A DNA stretch of 7,135 nucleotides from Sphingomonadales bacterium UBA1936 (GTDB taxonomy: Bacteria > Pseudomonadota > Alphaproteobacteria > Sphingomonadales > Sphingomonadaceae), in contig DDFE01000127.1 in the NCBI GenBank assembly GCA_002336985.1, forward strand, positions 1,236 through 8,370. The letters are read 5' to 3'. Made by a program: the position numbers and the translations under genes. The notes under the pieces were generated by a model. It was not told where the DNA came from. It saw only the letters and a program-made list of their open reading frames with translations, and did no database searches. Positions 1 through 6,317 of this stretch are shown in pieces (position 1 is the stretch's first letter; every line of letters starts with the position of its first letter).

Positions 1-1379
1 GCGACTTCCACACCGGTCCCAAAACCGTTGACCAGCAGGCGACCGGCCTTTTGTTCCAGCAGGGGCAGCAGTTCGGCGGCCAGCGGATAATCTTCCGGTT
101 CGAGATGAAGGGCTATCGTCAGTTGCCCTTCCAGTCCCTCGATCACGCTGCGCAGGGCCGCTACATCGGGGCAACGCACCATCAGGCTGGACGGGCCGAA
201 CACTTCGTCCTGCAGACGATGGTCGGCGAGGAATGCCGATGCGGTCGTTTCGAACAATCCGGCCTGCGCCTGGTTCGGACCCGTGGTCGCGGCGCCGTCC
301 GCCACCGCGTCGACCTTGTCATGCGCAGCCAGTGCGTCGCGGCCGCCGCTGTAGGCACGATGGATGCCGGGTGTCAGCATCGTGGCGGCTGGAGCACCTG
401 AAATTGCAACCTTCGCAGCATCGGTAAAGGGTGCGCGGTCGGTGCTTTCCAATGCGAGCAGCAAGCCCGGATTGGTGCAGAACTGACCGGCGCCCAGCGT
501 CAGCGATGCGGCGAACCCCTTTGCGATGTCCGCGCCGCGCTTTGCGAGTGCATGCGGGAACAGGATCACCGGGTTGATGCTGCTCATTTCGGCATAAACG
601 GGAATGGGTTGGAGACGTGTCGCCGCAACCTGCATAAGGGCAAGGCCGCCGCCGCGCGACCCGGTAAAGCCGACAGCCTGGATGGCGGGGTTCGCGACGA
701 GCGCGCTGCCGATCTGGTTGCCGGGACCGAACAACAGGGCGAACGTGCCCTTGGGCATACCGCATGACTCAATGGCCGCAGCAATGGCGCTGCCGACCAG
801 TTCCGACGTGCCGAGATGTGCCGAATGTCCCTTCACCACCACCGGGCACCCTGCCGCCAGCGCGGAAGCGGTGTCTCCACCTGCGACCGAGAATGCCAAG
901 GGGAAGTTGCTCGCGCTGAACACCGCTACCGGGCCGACGCCGATCTTGCCGAGCCGCAGGTCGGGGCGCGGTGCGGGTTGCCGGTCGGGTATGGCGCGGT
1001 CGATCCGCGCACCGATGAAATCGCCGCTGCGTACAACGGCCGCGAACAGGCGCAGCTGGCCGACGGTGCGTCCGCGTTCCCCTTCCAGACGTGCACGGGG
1101 AAGGCCGGTTTCGGCCATGGCGCGCTCGATCAGAGTGTCGCCAAGGTCCAGGATGTTGGCGGCAATCGCCTCGAGGAATGCGGCGCGCTGTTCCAAGCCG
1201 GTGTTGCGAAAAACCGGGAAGGCAGCGGCCGCTTGCGAACAGGCTTCCTCGACATCGGCGGGGACTGCACTTCCGAATGCGGGTTCCAGCTTCGTGTCCG
1301 TAGCGGGGTTCGTCGCATAAAGCGCTTCGCCCGACCCGGTGCGGTGTTCGCCGCCGACAAAGAGTTTTCCAGCCAGCAT
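1..1379 (-). CDS. alpha-ketoglutarate semialdehyde dehydrogenase (2,5-dioxovalerate dehydrogenase)-like aldehyde dehydrogenase, C-terminus cut by window edge
   Basis: This gene encodes a cytoplasmic NAD(P)-dependent aldehyde dehydrogenase. Family members oxidise 2,5-dioxopentanoate to 2-oxoglutarate, the last step of non-phosphorylative pentose, hexarate and hydroxyproline breakdown. I translated 459 codons without a stop or frameshift. The protein begins MLAGKLFVGGEH and shows the ALDH landmarks: N158 in SASNFP, K183 in VVVKGHSAH (cofactor binding), the GFTGS turn at 237-241, general base E264 in AEMSSINP, nucleophile C301 in GQFCTNPG, and E392 in EVFGP. The GQFCTNPG and KGHSAH segments are the style of the KGSADH branch, which is usually near 520 residues, so roughly 60 residues lie off the left edge. 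The ATG start is firm: an in-frame TAG lies at 1394-1392 and an AGAGG ribosome-binding site (1393-1389) sits 9 bases upstream. It is divergent from the receptor gene. The exact semialdehyde substrate is inferred; another acyl semialdehyde is possible. Confidence 0.92.
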   Translation of the reverse strand, partial: MLAGKLFVGGEHRTGSGEALYATNPATDTKLEPAFGSAVPADVEEACSQAAAAFPVFRNTGLEQRAAFLEAIAANILDLGDTLIERAMAETGLPRARLEGERGRTVGQLRLFAAVVRSGDFIGARIDRAIPDRQPAPRPDLRLGKIGVGPVAVFSASNFPLAFSVAGGDTASALAAGCPVVVKGHSAHLGTSELVGSAIAAAIESCGMPKGTFALLFGPGNQIGSALVANPAIQAVGFTGSRGGGLALMQVAATRLQPIPVYAEMSSINPVILFPHALAKRGADIAKGFAASLTLGAGQFCTNPGLLLALESTDRAPFTDAAKVAISGAPAATMLTPGIHRAYSGGRDALAAHDKVDAVADGAATTGPNQAQAGLFETTASAFLADHRLQDEVFGPSSLMVRCPDVAALRSVIEGLEGQLTIALHLEPEDYPLAAELLPLLEQKAGRLLVNGFGTGVEV

Positions 1380-1396
1380 GATTTCGAACCTCTAAG

Positions 1397-1410
1397 AATC
1401 GTATACCGTT
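1397..1410. promoter_or_regulatory. possible operator centred on GTATAC
   Basis: The sequence AATCGTATACCGTT contains the palindrome GTATAC at 1401-1406, with further matching AA/TT ends. Palindromes with a GTATAC core are used by several GntR/FadR-type repressors of sugar-acid and aromatic catabolism. It lies just downstream of the predicted transcription start of the aldehyde dehydrogenase gene, where a repressor would block transcription. No regulator gene is visible in the window, so the link is inference. Confidence 0.3.
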
Positions 1411-1418
1411 GCCAATCC

Positions 1419-1446
1419 CTAATAGGAGGGCCGTTCGCGCCGTCAA
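1419..1446 (-). promoter_or_regulatory. candidate promoter of the aldehyde dehydrogenase gene
   Basis: Read on the minus strand, TTGACG (1446-1441) is followed after 16 bases by TATTAG (1424-1419). The match is five of six to the -35 consensus and four of six to the -10. It would start transcription near 1412, giving a leader of about 30 bases before the ATG. A second TTGACA at 1461-1456 has no good -10 at normal spacing. Assignment rests on consensus match only. Confidence 0.4.
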
Positions 1447-1473
1447 CGGCGGAACTGTCAAAATGTATTTTCA

Positions 1474-1488
1474 ATGTTAAAAGAACAT
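1474..1488. repeat. short inverted repeat ATGTT-N5-AACAT
   Basis: Two perfect 5-base arms, ATGTT and AACAT, are separated by AAAAG. The arrangement is typical of a dimeric regulator binding site, located roughly mid-way between the divergent genes. It is short enough to occur by chance, so its role is unproven. Confidence 0.3.
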
Positions 1489-1499
1489 CATTTGAGCCT

Positions 1500-1548
1500 G
1501 TATCGTGCTATGTGAACGATGGATGCCCAGTTTGGATTGGTATCGTGC
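1500..1548. repeat. two copies of GTATCGTGC exactly 40 bases apart
   Basis: GTATCGTGC occurs at 1500-1508 and again at 1540-1548. The offset of 40 bases is close to four DNA helical turns, so both copies would face the same side of the helix. The first copy also forms ATCGT-N9-ACGAT with 1516-1520. This is compatible with cooperative binding by an activator or repressor of the receptor gene. Confidence 0.35.
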
Positions 1549-1577
1549 CGGTTTCAGATTTGTTCGGGGCGAAACCG
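1549..1577 (+). promoter_or_regulatory. inverted repeat / possible leader hairpin before the receptor gene
   Basis: CGGTTTC (1549-1555) and GAAACCG (1571-1577) are perfect 7-base complementary arms around a 15-base loop. The element ends 34 bases before the ribosome-binding site of the TonB-dependent receptor. It could be an operator or, if transcribed, a hairpin in the leader. No U-run follows, so it is not a typical terminator. Confidence 0.4.
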
Positions 1578-1610
1578 AATCCTAATGTTAAAAAAATTAA
1601 ATCAAAAACG

Positions 1611-1617
1611 AGGGGAG
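1611..1617 (+). promoter_or_regulatory. ribosome-binding site that decides the receptor start codon
   Basis: AGGGGAG lies 7 bases before GTG at 1625, but only 1 base before the alternative in-frame TTG at 1619. Normal spacing therefore favours GTG 1625. An in-frame TAA at 1598-1600 rules out starts further upstream. Confidence 0.75.
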
Positions 1618-1624
1618 TTTGCGC

Positions 1625-3961
1625 GTGAGAGAGCGTCTGAAAACCGTCCGATACGGGACATCACGCCATTGGCGCAGCACAACTGCGGCCGGTGCCGTAC
1701 TTGCAGGCCTGATGATTTCGCCTGCAGCATTCGCGCAGCAAACCGACAACGCACCGCAAGCGGCTGACACCGCCACCGAACGTGGCCAGATCGAGGATAT
1801 CGTCGTCACCGCCCGCCGCCGCCAGGAAAGCGCGCAGCAGACCCCGGTGTCGATCAGCGCCATTTCCGACAGGCAGCTGTCCGAACTGAACATCGTCCGG
1901 ATCGAGGGGATCACGCAACTCGCGCCCAGCCTTCGCGTGACGCAGGCAAGCGGCAGCGGCAATGCCCCGGCAGTTTTCATTCGCGGTATCGGTACCGTGT
2001 CGACGGCGCTCTACGTCGAACCGGCGGTCGGCGTTTATGTTGACGGCGTCTACACGCCGCGCCCGAGCGGCAACACGTTCGACTTGCCCGATGTCTCCAG
2101 CGTCGAAGTGCTTCGCGGTCCGCAGGGCACACTCTTCGGACGTAACACCACGGGCGGTGCGATCCTGCTGTCGACCCGCAATCCGACCGACGAGTTCGGC
2201 GGAAAGGTCAATTTCTCCTACGGCTCGCGCAACGAGGTGACCGGCTCCGGCATCCTTCAACTCGGCCGCATCGGCAATTCGCCGTTCGCGATCAAGTTGA
2301 CGGCGCAAAGCCACAGTCGTGACGGCTGGGTCCAGACGCCTGGCTATTCGCCGTCGGCATGGGGCGGCGCACTCGACAGCTATGGCTTCGGTGCGGCGAT
2401 CCGCGGCGAACTGGGCGATTTTACGATCGACCTTCGCGGCCGCTACAACAACATAACCTCGTATACTGGCTGGCAGGCGCTCGCCGGAACCGCGGTCGGC
2501 GTGGCCTATTTCACCAATGCTGCAAACGCCAGCGGCGTCTCGTTCCCGATCGGCGTCGGCCCGCGCGATTTCACTCGCCGTGACCCGCGCACGGACGGAC
2601 GGTCGGAAGTGAAGACCAAGGGCGGTACGCTGACCCTCGAAAACAAGTTCAGCCCTGCGCTGTCGGTCAAGTCGATCACTTCGTACAATACGATCGACCA
2701 GAACCTGCGGGGGAACCTGGGTGGCGGCTACACGCTGGGTTCCGTTGCCAATCCGATCGTACCGGGCCAGCTCGAACCTGTTTCGGTTCACGTGACCCCG
2801 ACGAACCCGGGTACGCAGCGCCAGTTCACGCAGGAACTGCAGTTCCTCGGCGATGTCGGTGACTTCAACTACCTCCTCGGGCTTTATTACTATGACGAGG
2901 ACGTCAACGAGACGATCACGACGATCCTGAACTCGCCGCTGTCGGCGACCTCCGCGATCCGCCTCAACCGCAGCACGACCTATTCGATCGCGTCAAAGTC
3001 TTATGCTGGCTTCGGCCAGGTCGGCTGGAAACCATCGTTCGCGGACGGCAAGCTCGAAATCGTGGGTGGCGTTCGCTACACCAAGGACGACAAGGAGCTG
3101 AACTCCAACTCGGTGTCGACCACGACGACCACGACGACTCTGACGCAGTCGCGCAAGGACAGCTGGGACAATGTCGGCTGGCTGGGTTCGATCAGCTATC
3201 GCGTGACGCCCGACGTCCTGATCTATGCGCGTGCATCGTCGGCCTATCGTTCGGGCGGGTACAACGCCCCGACCGTCAACGTGCCGCCGTTCAATCCGGA
3301 AACCGCCGTCAGCTATGAAGCCGGTTTCAAGTCGGACTTGTTCGACCGTCACGTTCGCCTGAATGCGGCGGTGTACCAGACCGACTACGACAACCTGCAG
3401 GTCAACGGGTACAACATCACGACCAACACGAACCTGCTGACCAACGCCGGCAAGGCGCAGTTCCGCGGTTTCGAAGTGGAAGGGCAGATCGCGTTCGGCG
3501 GTTTCCGCATCGACGGGAACGTCGGCTACGTCGATCCGGTCTACAAGGAATACATCCTGGCCGTCGCAGGCGTTCCGACCAACGTCGCGGCGGATGCGAA
3601 GTTCGCGAACGTTCCGAAATGGACTTACCACATCGGCGGCCAGTATTCGTTCGAGACCGACGGTTTCGCCACGATGACGCTGCGCGCCGACTACACCGGA
3701 AAAAGTGACGCCTATAGCTACACCCTGATCGCGCAGGCGCCGAACACCGCGCAGGTCCCGTTCCTCGGTGAGGAAAAGAACCTGAGCGTGCGGGCGATGT
3801 GGGCGTTCAACCTGGGCAAGCGCAAACTGACGGCGCAGGTCTTTGGCGAGAACATCACCGATAACCGCTACCTGACCTTTGCTTCCGACTTTGGCGCCCT
3901 GATGACGGGTGTATACAACCGGCCGCGCTATTATGGTGTGGCACTTGGCCTCGATTTCTGA
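1625..3961 (+). CDS. TonB-dependent outer-membrane receptor
   Basis: This gene encodes a 778-residue outer-membrane active transporter powered by TonB-ExbB-ExbD. A basic, then hydrophobic signal peptide ends near residue 37 (AAFA before QQ). A TonB box, DIVVTA, lies at about 58-63 with RRR after it. The plug domain (about 64-185) shows the segments IRGIG (119-123), VYVDGVY (137-143) and RGPQGTLFGRN (164-174). The rest is a beta-barrel ending in GLDF, whose terminal phenylalanine is the usual BAM assembly signal. No extra N-terminal signalling domain precedes the TonB box, so it is a plain receptor and not a FecA-type transducer. A run of seven threonines lies at 499-505. In sphingomonads such receptors number in the dozens and often sit beside catabolic genes for aromatics, terpenoids or glycans, so the annotation 'siderophore receptor' would be unsafe. 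The substrate is unknown; the neighbouring SDR, permease and amidohydrolase suggest an organic carbon source. Confidence 0.96.
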   Translation: MRERLKTVRYGTSRHWRSTTAAGAVLAGLMISPAAFAQQTDNAPQAADTATERGQIEDIVVTARRRQESAQQTPVSISAISDRQLSELNIVRIEGITQLAPSLRVTQASGSGNAPAVFIRGIGTVSTALYVEPAVGVYVDGVYTPRPSGNTFDLPDVSSVEVLRGPQGTLFGRNTTGGAILLSTRNPTDEFGGKVNFSYGSRNEVTGSGILQLGRIGNSPFAIKLTAQSHSRDGWVQTPGYSPSAWGGALDSYGFGAAIRGELGDFTIDLRGRYNNITSYTGWQALAGTAVGVAYFTNAANASGVSFPIGVGPRDFTRRDPRTDGRSEVKTKGGTLTLENKFSPALSVKSITSYNTIDQNLRGNLGGGYTLGSVANPIVPGQLEPVSVHVTPTNPGTQRQFTQELQFLGDVGDFNYLLGLYYYDEDVNETITTILNSPLSATSAIRLNRSTTYSIASKSYAGFGQVGWKPSFADGKLEIVGGVRYTKDDKELNSNSVSTTTTTTTLTQSRKDSWDNVGWLGSISYRVTPDVLIYARASSAYRSGGYNAPTVNVPPFNPETAVSYEAGFKSDLFDRHVRLNAAVYQTDYDNLQVNGYNITTNTNLLTNAGKAQFRGFEVEGQIAFGGFRIDGNVGYVDPVYKEYILAVAGVPTNVAADAKFANVPKWTYHIGGQYSFETDGFATMTLRADYTGKSDAYSYTLIAQAPNTAQVPFLGEEKNLSVRAMWAFNLGKRKLTAQVFGENITDNRYLTFASDFGALMTGVYNRPRYYGVALGLDF

Positions 3962-3970
3962 CGGGGGCGG

Positions 3971-4006
3971 CGTTGCTGGGCGATCATTTTCGATTGTCCG
4001 GCAACG
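3971..4006 (+). terminator. long stem-loop just downstream of the receptor gene (processing/attenuation hairpin or U-less terminator)
   Basis: Starting 10 bases after the receptor stop codon, 3971-3985 pairs with 3992-4006 in a continuous 15-bp stem with a 6-base loop (ATTTTC). Twelve pairs are Watson-Crick and three are G-U (3977/4000, 3980/3997, 3982/3995). Those three would be A-C mismatches in the opposite-strand RNA, so the structure belongs to the plus-strand transcript. No run of U follows, so it is not a classical intrinsic terminator. It may protect the 3' end of the abundant receptor message or reduce read-through into the SDR gene. Confidence 0.55.
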
Positions 4007-4028
4007 CAACCGCTCCAGAATCGAATAA

Positions 4029-4796
4029 GTGACGAACCCTGTTTTATTGCGCGACCTGATCGCGCTCGATGGACGTGTGGCGGTCGTAACCGGCGCGGCC
4101 TCCGGCATCGGCTTCGCGGTTGCCAGCCACCTGAACGATGCGGGTGCGCGAACGATTGTCGTCGATCTCAACGCCGAGGCCGTTGCGGAGGTGCCGCGGA
4201 AACTGCGGGGCAGTATCGCGGTCGCGGCGGATGTGTCCGACTGGGGCGGACTCGAGTCAGCGGTCAATGAAGCATTGGGCGATTTCGCGCCGGACATTCT
4301 CGTGAATGCAGCCGGCGTATTTCCGTCGGCGCCTTTTCTGGATTTCGACGAGGACCATTGGGACAGGCTGCTCGACATCAATCTCAAGGGTGTCGTACGC
4401 ATGAGCCAGACCGTCGCTCGCCGGATGCGCGATGCGAAAAACGGTGGATCGATCATTCATATCGGTTCGGTCCAGGGACAGCGCCCTACCGCAGGCAAGG
4501 CCGCATATGCCGCGTCGAAGGCCGGGATCGAGGCATTGACCCGCGTGATGGCACGCGAACTCATGCCGTATGGAATTCGCGTCAACGCAGTGGCGCCGGG
4601 ACCAGTGCTGACCGAAGCGGCCCGCGCTCGCATGGCGGAAATTCAGGCAAGCGGAGTGTCACCATCGGGCCGTGGAGCCGGTATTATCGGAAGCGCGGAT
4701 GAAATTGCCCGGGTGGTTCATTTCCTTGCCAGCCCCGCCGCCTCCTACGTCAACGGCTCGGTTTGGGTCGTGGATGGCGGAAGCACACTCGAATAG
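4029..4796 (+). CDS. classical short-chain dehydrogenase/reductase (SDR)
   Basis: This gene encodes a 255-residue cytoplasmic NAD(P)-dependent oxidoreductase of normal length for a classical SDR. The cofactor motif TGAASGIG is at 21-28 and D46 ends the second beta strand (IVVDLN), which usually favours NAD over NADP. NAAG is at 93-96 and N118 lies in DINLKG. The catalytic triad is S147 (IGSVQG), Y160 and K164 (YAASK). PGPV at 190-193 and VDGG near 248-251 complete the fold, so the enzyme should be active. Family members oxidise secondary alcohols or reduce ketones on sugars, steroids, terpenoids and aromatics; the substrate cannot be read from the sequence. The start is GTG: a TAA lies immediately upstream in frame, and no good Shine-Dalgarno is present, so translation may be weak or start at TTG 4047. 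It lies 67 bases after the receptor gene, with a stem-loop between them. Confidence 0.94.
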   Translation: MTNPVLLRDLIALDGRVAVVTGAASGIGFAVASHLNDAGARTIVVDLNAEAVAEVPRKLRGSIAVAADVSDWGGLESAVNEALGDFAPDILVNAAGVFPSAPFLDFDEDHWDRLLDINLKGVVRMSQTVARRMRDAKNGGSIIHIGSVQGQRPTAGKAAYAASKAGIEALTRVMARELMPYGIRVNAVAPGPVLTEAARARMAEIQASGVSPSGRGAGIIGSADEIARVVHFLASPAASYVNGSVWVVDGGSTLE

Positions 4797-4839
4797 CGCC
4801 TTCGAATTCGTGACGGGGCGTAATGATGCGCCGCCGGCA

Positions 4840-4853
4840 CGGCAGGAATGCCG
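4840..4853 (+). repeat. short hairpin CGGCA-GGAA-TGCCG after the SDR gene
   Basis: Perfect 5-base arms surround a GGAA tetraloop, 43 bases downstream of the SDR stop codon. No U-run follows. It could help end or protect the SDR transcript, but it is short. Confidence 0.3.
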
Positions 4854-4865
4854 CAACGGGATGGG

Positions 4866-4900
4866 CCATTGCGCAGGTGTGATGTTAGCCTGCACACTGG
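4866..4900. promoter_or_regulatory. imperfect 12-bp inverted repeat in front of the MFS gene
   Basis: The arms 4866-4877 (CCATTGCGCAGG) and 4889-4900 (CCTGCACACTGG) pair at ten of twelve positions around an 11-base centre. The inner five pairs, GCAGG/CCTGC, are perfect. The element ends 12 bases before the AGAGAGGA ribosome-binding site. It could be an operator for the transporter gene or a leader hairpin. As minus-strand RNA one of the two mismatches becomes a G-U pair, so a DNA operator role is at least as plausible as a plus-strand RNA role. Confidence 0.4.
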
Positions 4901-4912
4901 GCCGAAAAAGAT

Positions 4913-4920
4913 AGAGAGGA
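4913..4920 (+). promoter_or_regulatory. ribosome-binding site of the MFS gene
   Basis: AGAGAGGA lies 10 bases before ATG 4931, slightly longer than ideal but clearly purine-rich, and supports this start. Confidence 0.6.
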
Positions 4921-4930
4921 TTGCAATCAA

Positions 4931-6199
4931 ATGGCGTCGATTTCGGCCACCACGGATGATGTTTCGAGCAACTCCCTTGGCATGGACGTGCCGGGTTGGC
5001 GCCGGTCGCTGGTCATTCTGATCCTGCTGACTGGCGGCGTTAAGTCGACGTTGGCCTTCACGACGATCGTTCCCGGTCTTCAGATGATCGCGGCAGAATA
5101 TGGCGGAAAGGATCCGATCCTCGGCGCACAGCGGCTGTTGCAGTTCGCGCCCTTCGGCATGGCATTGGCGGGGTTGGTGGCCGGCCTGTTCGTTCGCCCC
5201 AAGAACATCCGCGGCACGATGTTCATCGCACTCGGCATTTCATGCGTCGCGGGCTTGTTGCCGTTGGTCGTCCACAATTATTCCCTGTTGCTTGGAAGTC
5301 GTTTCGTGCTGGGCTTCAGCGCCGTCGTTGCCGACGTTGCGATGACGAGTGCCCTGGCAGCATATTTCACCGGCGCCCTTCGTGCGAAGCTGATCGGGTT
5401 TCGACAGGCGTTTTCCCACGTCGGTACGGTGCTGACCTTCGCCGTTTCTGGCTTCCTGATGCATTCCTATGGCTGGCGCGCGGCATCGCTCATGTTCATC
5501 GTACCGGGCATTCTGCTGGTGCTTGCCTTCATCGCGTTCGACCGGCCGATCAAGGATGATACAACGGTTTTCGTCGGCAGTTTTGGTGAAAAAACGAAGT
5601 CGTTTCTTTCCGAACTGCTGAACCTCATGCCGTTGCTGATCCTGTGCGCACTGATGGCGCTTGGGCACGCTATGCCGTCATACCAGATGCCTTTCCTGCT
5701 GCGCGAGAACGGGATCACCGACACCCGGCTCATCTCGTTCGTCCCGTCACTGAGTGCCGGTATCTCGATCCTGTCTGCTCTCATTTTCGGCTTCGTTTAT
5801 GCGCGTGCGGGCTGGATAACGCTCGCCCTGGCGTCGACGGCGATGGGCATCGGCTTCATCGGTGTGGGCCTTACGACCAACTATTACGTCATCCTGAGTT
5901 TCATCGTGATCGAGGGCATCGGCGCCGGCTGGACCATGCCGTTCTTCCTGGCCCAGATTCTCGACCGTACGGTCGCCACGATGCGGCGTGTGGCAATCGG
6001 CTTGACCCTGAGCTTCATGTTCTTCGGACAATCGCTCAACGCCGATGTGACAAAGGCAATCCGCGATCAGGTTGGACTGCACATGGCATTTGTGGTGGTC
6101 GGCATTGCGCTGTTCGTGATCGCAGCGGCGATTGCGCTGTGGGCTAATACGCGCAAGCCCACTGCAGGCCGCGTATTCAAGCCCGATCCCGCCGCGTGA
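4931..6199 (+). CDS. major facilitator superfamily (MFS) transporter, 12 predicted membrane helices
   Basis: This gene encodes a 422-residue inner-membrane permease, a normal length for a 12-helix MFS carrier. Hydrophobic stretches lie at about 26-45, 68-88, 96-113, 117-146, 154-176, 184-204, then after a charged central loop (205-228) at 229-250, 266-290, 294-312, 318-342, 350-372 and 384-405. A degenerate loop 2-3 motif is seen as GLFVRPKNIRG (85-95), lacking the usual Asp-Arg pair. R124 and G128 in SRFVLGFSA fit the helix-4 motif, and GWR at 181-183 is typical between helices 5 and 6. The N-terminus is short and hydrophilic with no cleavable signal. Energy is likely the proton gradient. 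Standing between an SDR and an amidohydrolase, it most plausibly imports the substrate or an organic acid intermediate; export of a toxic product is an alternative. The substrate is not identifiable by eye. Confidence 0.93.
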   Translation: MASISATTDDVSSNSLGMDVPGWRRSLVILILLTGGVKSTLAFTTIVPGLQMIAAEYGGKDPILGAQRLLQFAPFGMALAGLVAGLFVRPKNIRGTMFIALGISCVAGLLPLVVHNYSLLLGSRFVLGFSAVVADVAMTSALAAYFTGALRAKLIGFRQAFSHVGTVLTFAVSGFLMHSYGWRAASLMFIVPGILLVLAFIAFDRPIKDDTTVFVGSFGEKTKSFLSELLNLMPLLILCALMALGHAMPSYQMPFLLRENGITDTRLISFVPSLSAGISILSALIFGFVYARAGWITLALASTAMGIGFIGVGLTTNYYVILSFIVIEGIGAGWTMPFFLAQILDRTVATMRRVAIGLTLSFMFFGQSLNADVTKAIRDQVGLHMAFVVVGIALFVIAAAIALWANTRKPTAGRVFKPDPAA

Positions 6200-6260
6200 T
6201 CCTTTCGAAAAACACGCGCGATCTGATGCCGCGAAAACATTGACGGCGCCGCATTCAAGA

Positions 6261-6277
6261 TTGACCGCGTCTGTCAA
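6261..6277. promoter_or_regulatory. inverted repeat TTGAC-N7-GTCAA over the -35 box
   Basis: Perfect 5-base arms (6261-6265 and 6273-6277) include the -35 hexamer of the amidohydrolase promoter. The dyad form and position suit a regulator that competes with RNA polymerase. CTGTCAAAA at 6271-6279 also occurs at 1455-1463 in the divergent region. Confidence 0.35.
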
Positions 6278-6288
6278 AACGCTATCAT
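6261..6288 (+). promoter_or_regulatory. sigma70-type promoter of the amidohydrolase gene
   Basis: TTGACC (6261-6266) is followed by 16 bases and TATCAT (6283-6288); each matches five of six consensus bases. Transcription would start near 6295, leaving a leader of about 23 bases that carries the GTAGGAG ribosome-binding site (6304-6310), 7 bases before the ATG. This indicates that the amidohydrolase can be expressed apart from the upstream genes. Confidence 0.6.
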
Positions 6289-6299
6289 ATAAAAGATAG
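6282..6299. promoter_or_regulatory. inverted repeat CTATC-N8-GATAG over the -10 and start point
   Basis: Perfect 5-base arms (6282-6286 and 6295-6299) flank ATATAAAA and cover the -10 box and likely transcription start. This is a classic repressor position, but AT-rich sequence makes a chance dyad possible. Confidence 0.3.
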
Positions 6300-6317
6300 A
6301 TAAGTAGGAGATCGAGA

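Larger units (their letters stand above)
1380..1624. other. divergent intergenic control region
   Basis: This 245-base gap lies between divergent start codons and must hold the promoters for both genes. The part next to the receptor gene is more AT-rich than the coding sequence. It contains a GTATAC palindrome (1401-1406), CCGTT/AACGG arms (1431-1435 and 1445-1449), ATGTT/AACAT arms (1474-1478 and 1484-1488), ATCGT/ACGAT arms (1502-1506 and 1516-1520), a direct repeat GTATCGTGC (1500-1508 and 1540-1548), and CGGTTTC/GAAACCG arms (1549-1555 and 1571-1577). AATGTTAAAA also occurs twice (1473-1482 and 1584-1593). I could not pick a convincing promoter for the receptor gene; TTGAGC at 1492-1497 is a weak -35 candidate. 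Confidence 0.7.

Noticed and set aside
1619..1621. TTG as start of the receptor gene
   Set aside because: The Shine-Dalgarno would be only 1 base away; GTG at 1625 has normal 7-base spacing.
816..1628. Plus-strand open frame overlapping the aldehyde dehydrogenase and the intergenic region
   Set aside because: It is antisense to a clear ALDH reading frame that carries all catalytic motifs.
1661..2791. 376-codon open frame on the minus strand inside the receptor gene
   Set aside because: Its Arg/Ala-rich composition shows no family signal, and it is fully antisense to the plug and barrel coding region.
3971..4006. Classical Rho-independent terminator
   Set aside because: The stem is good but no U-run follows; it is reported as a stem-loop of uncertain function.
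2993..4456. 487-codon open frame on the minus strand across the receptor end and SDR start
   Set aside because: It is antisense to two well-supported genes with intact family motifs, spans their junction, and its translation is Arg/Val-rich with no recognisable domain. Such frames are common in GC-rich DNA.
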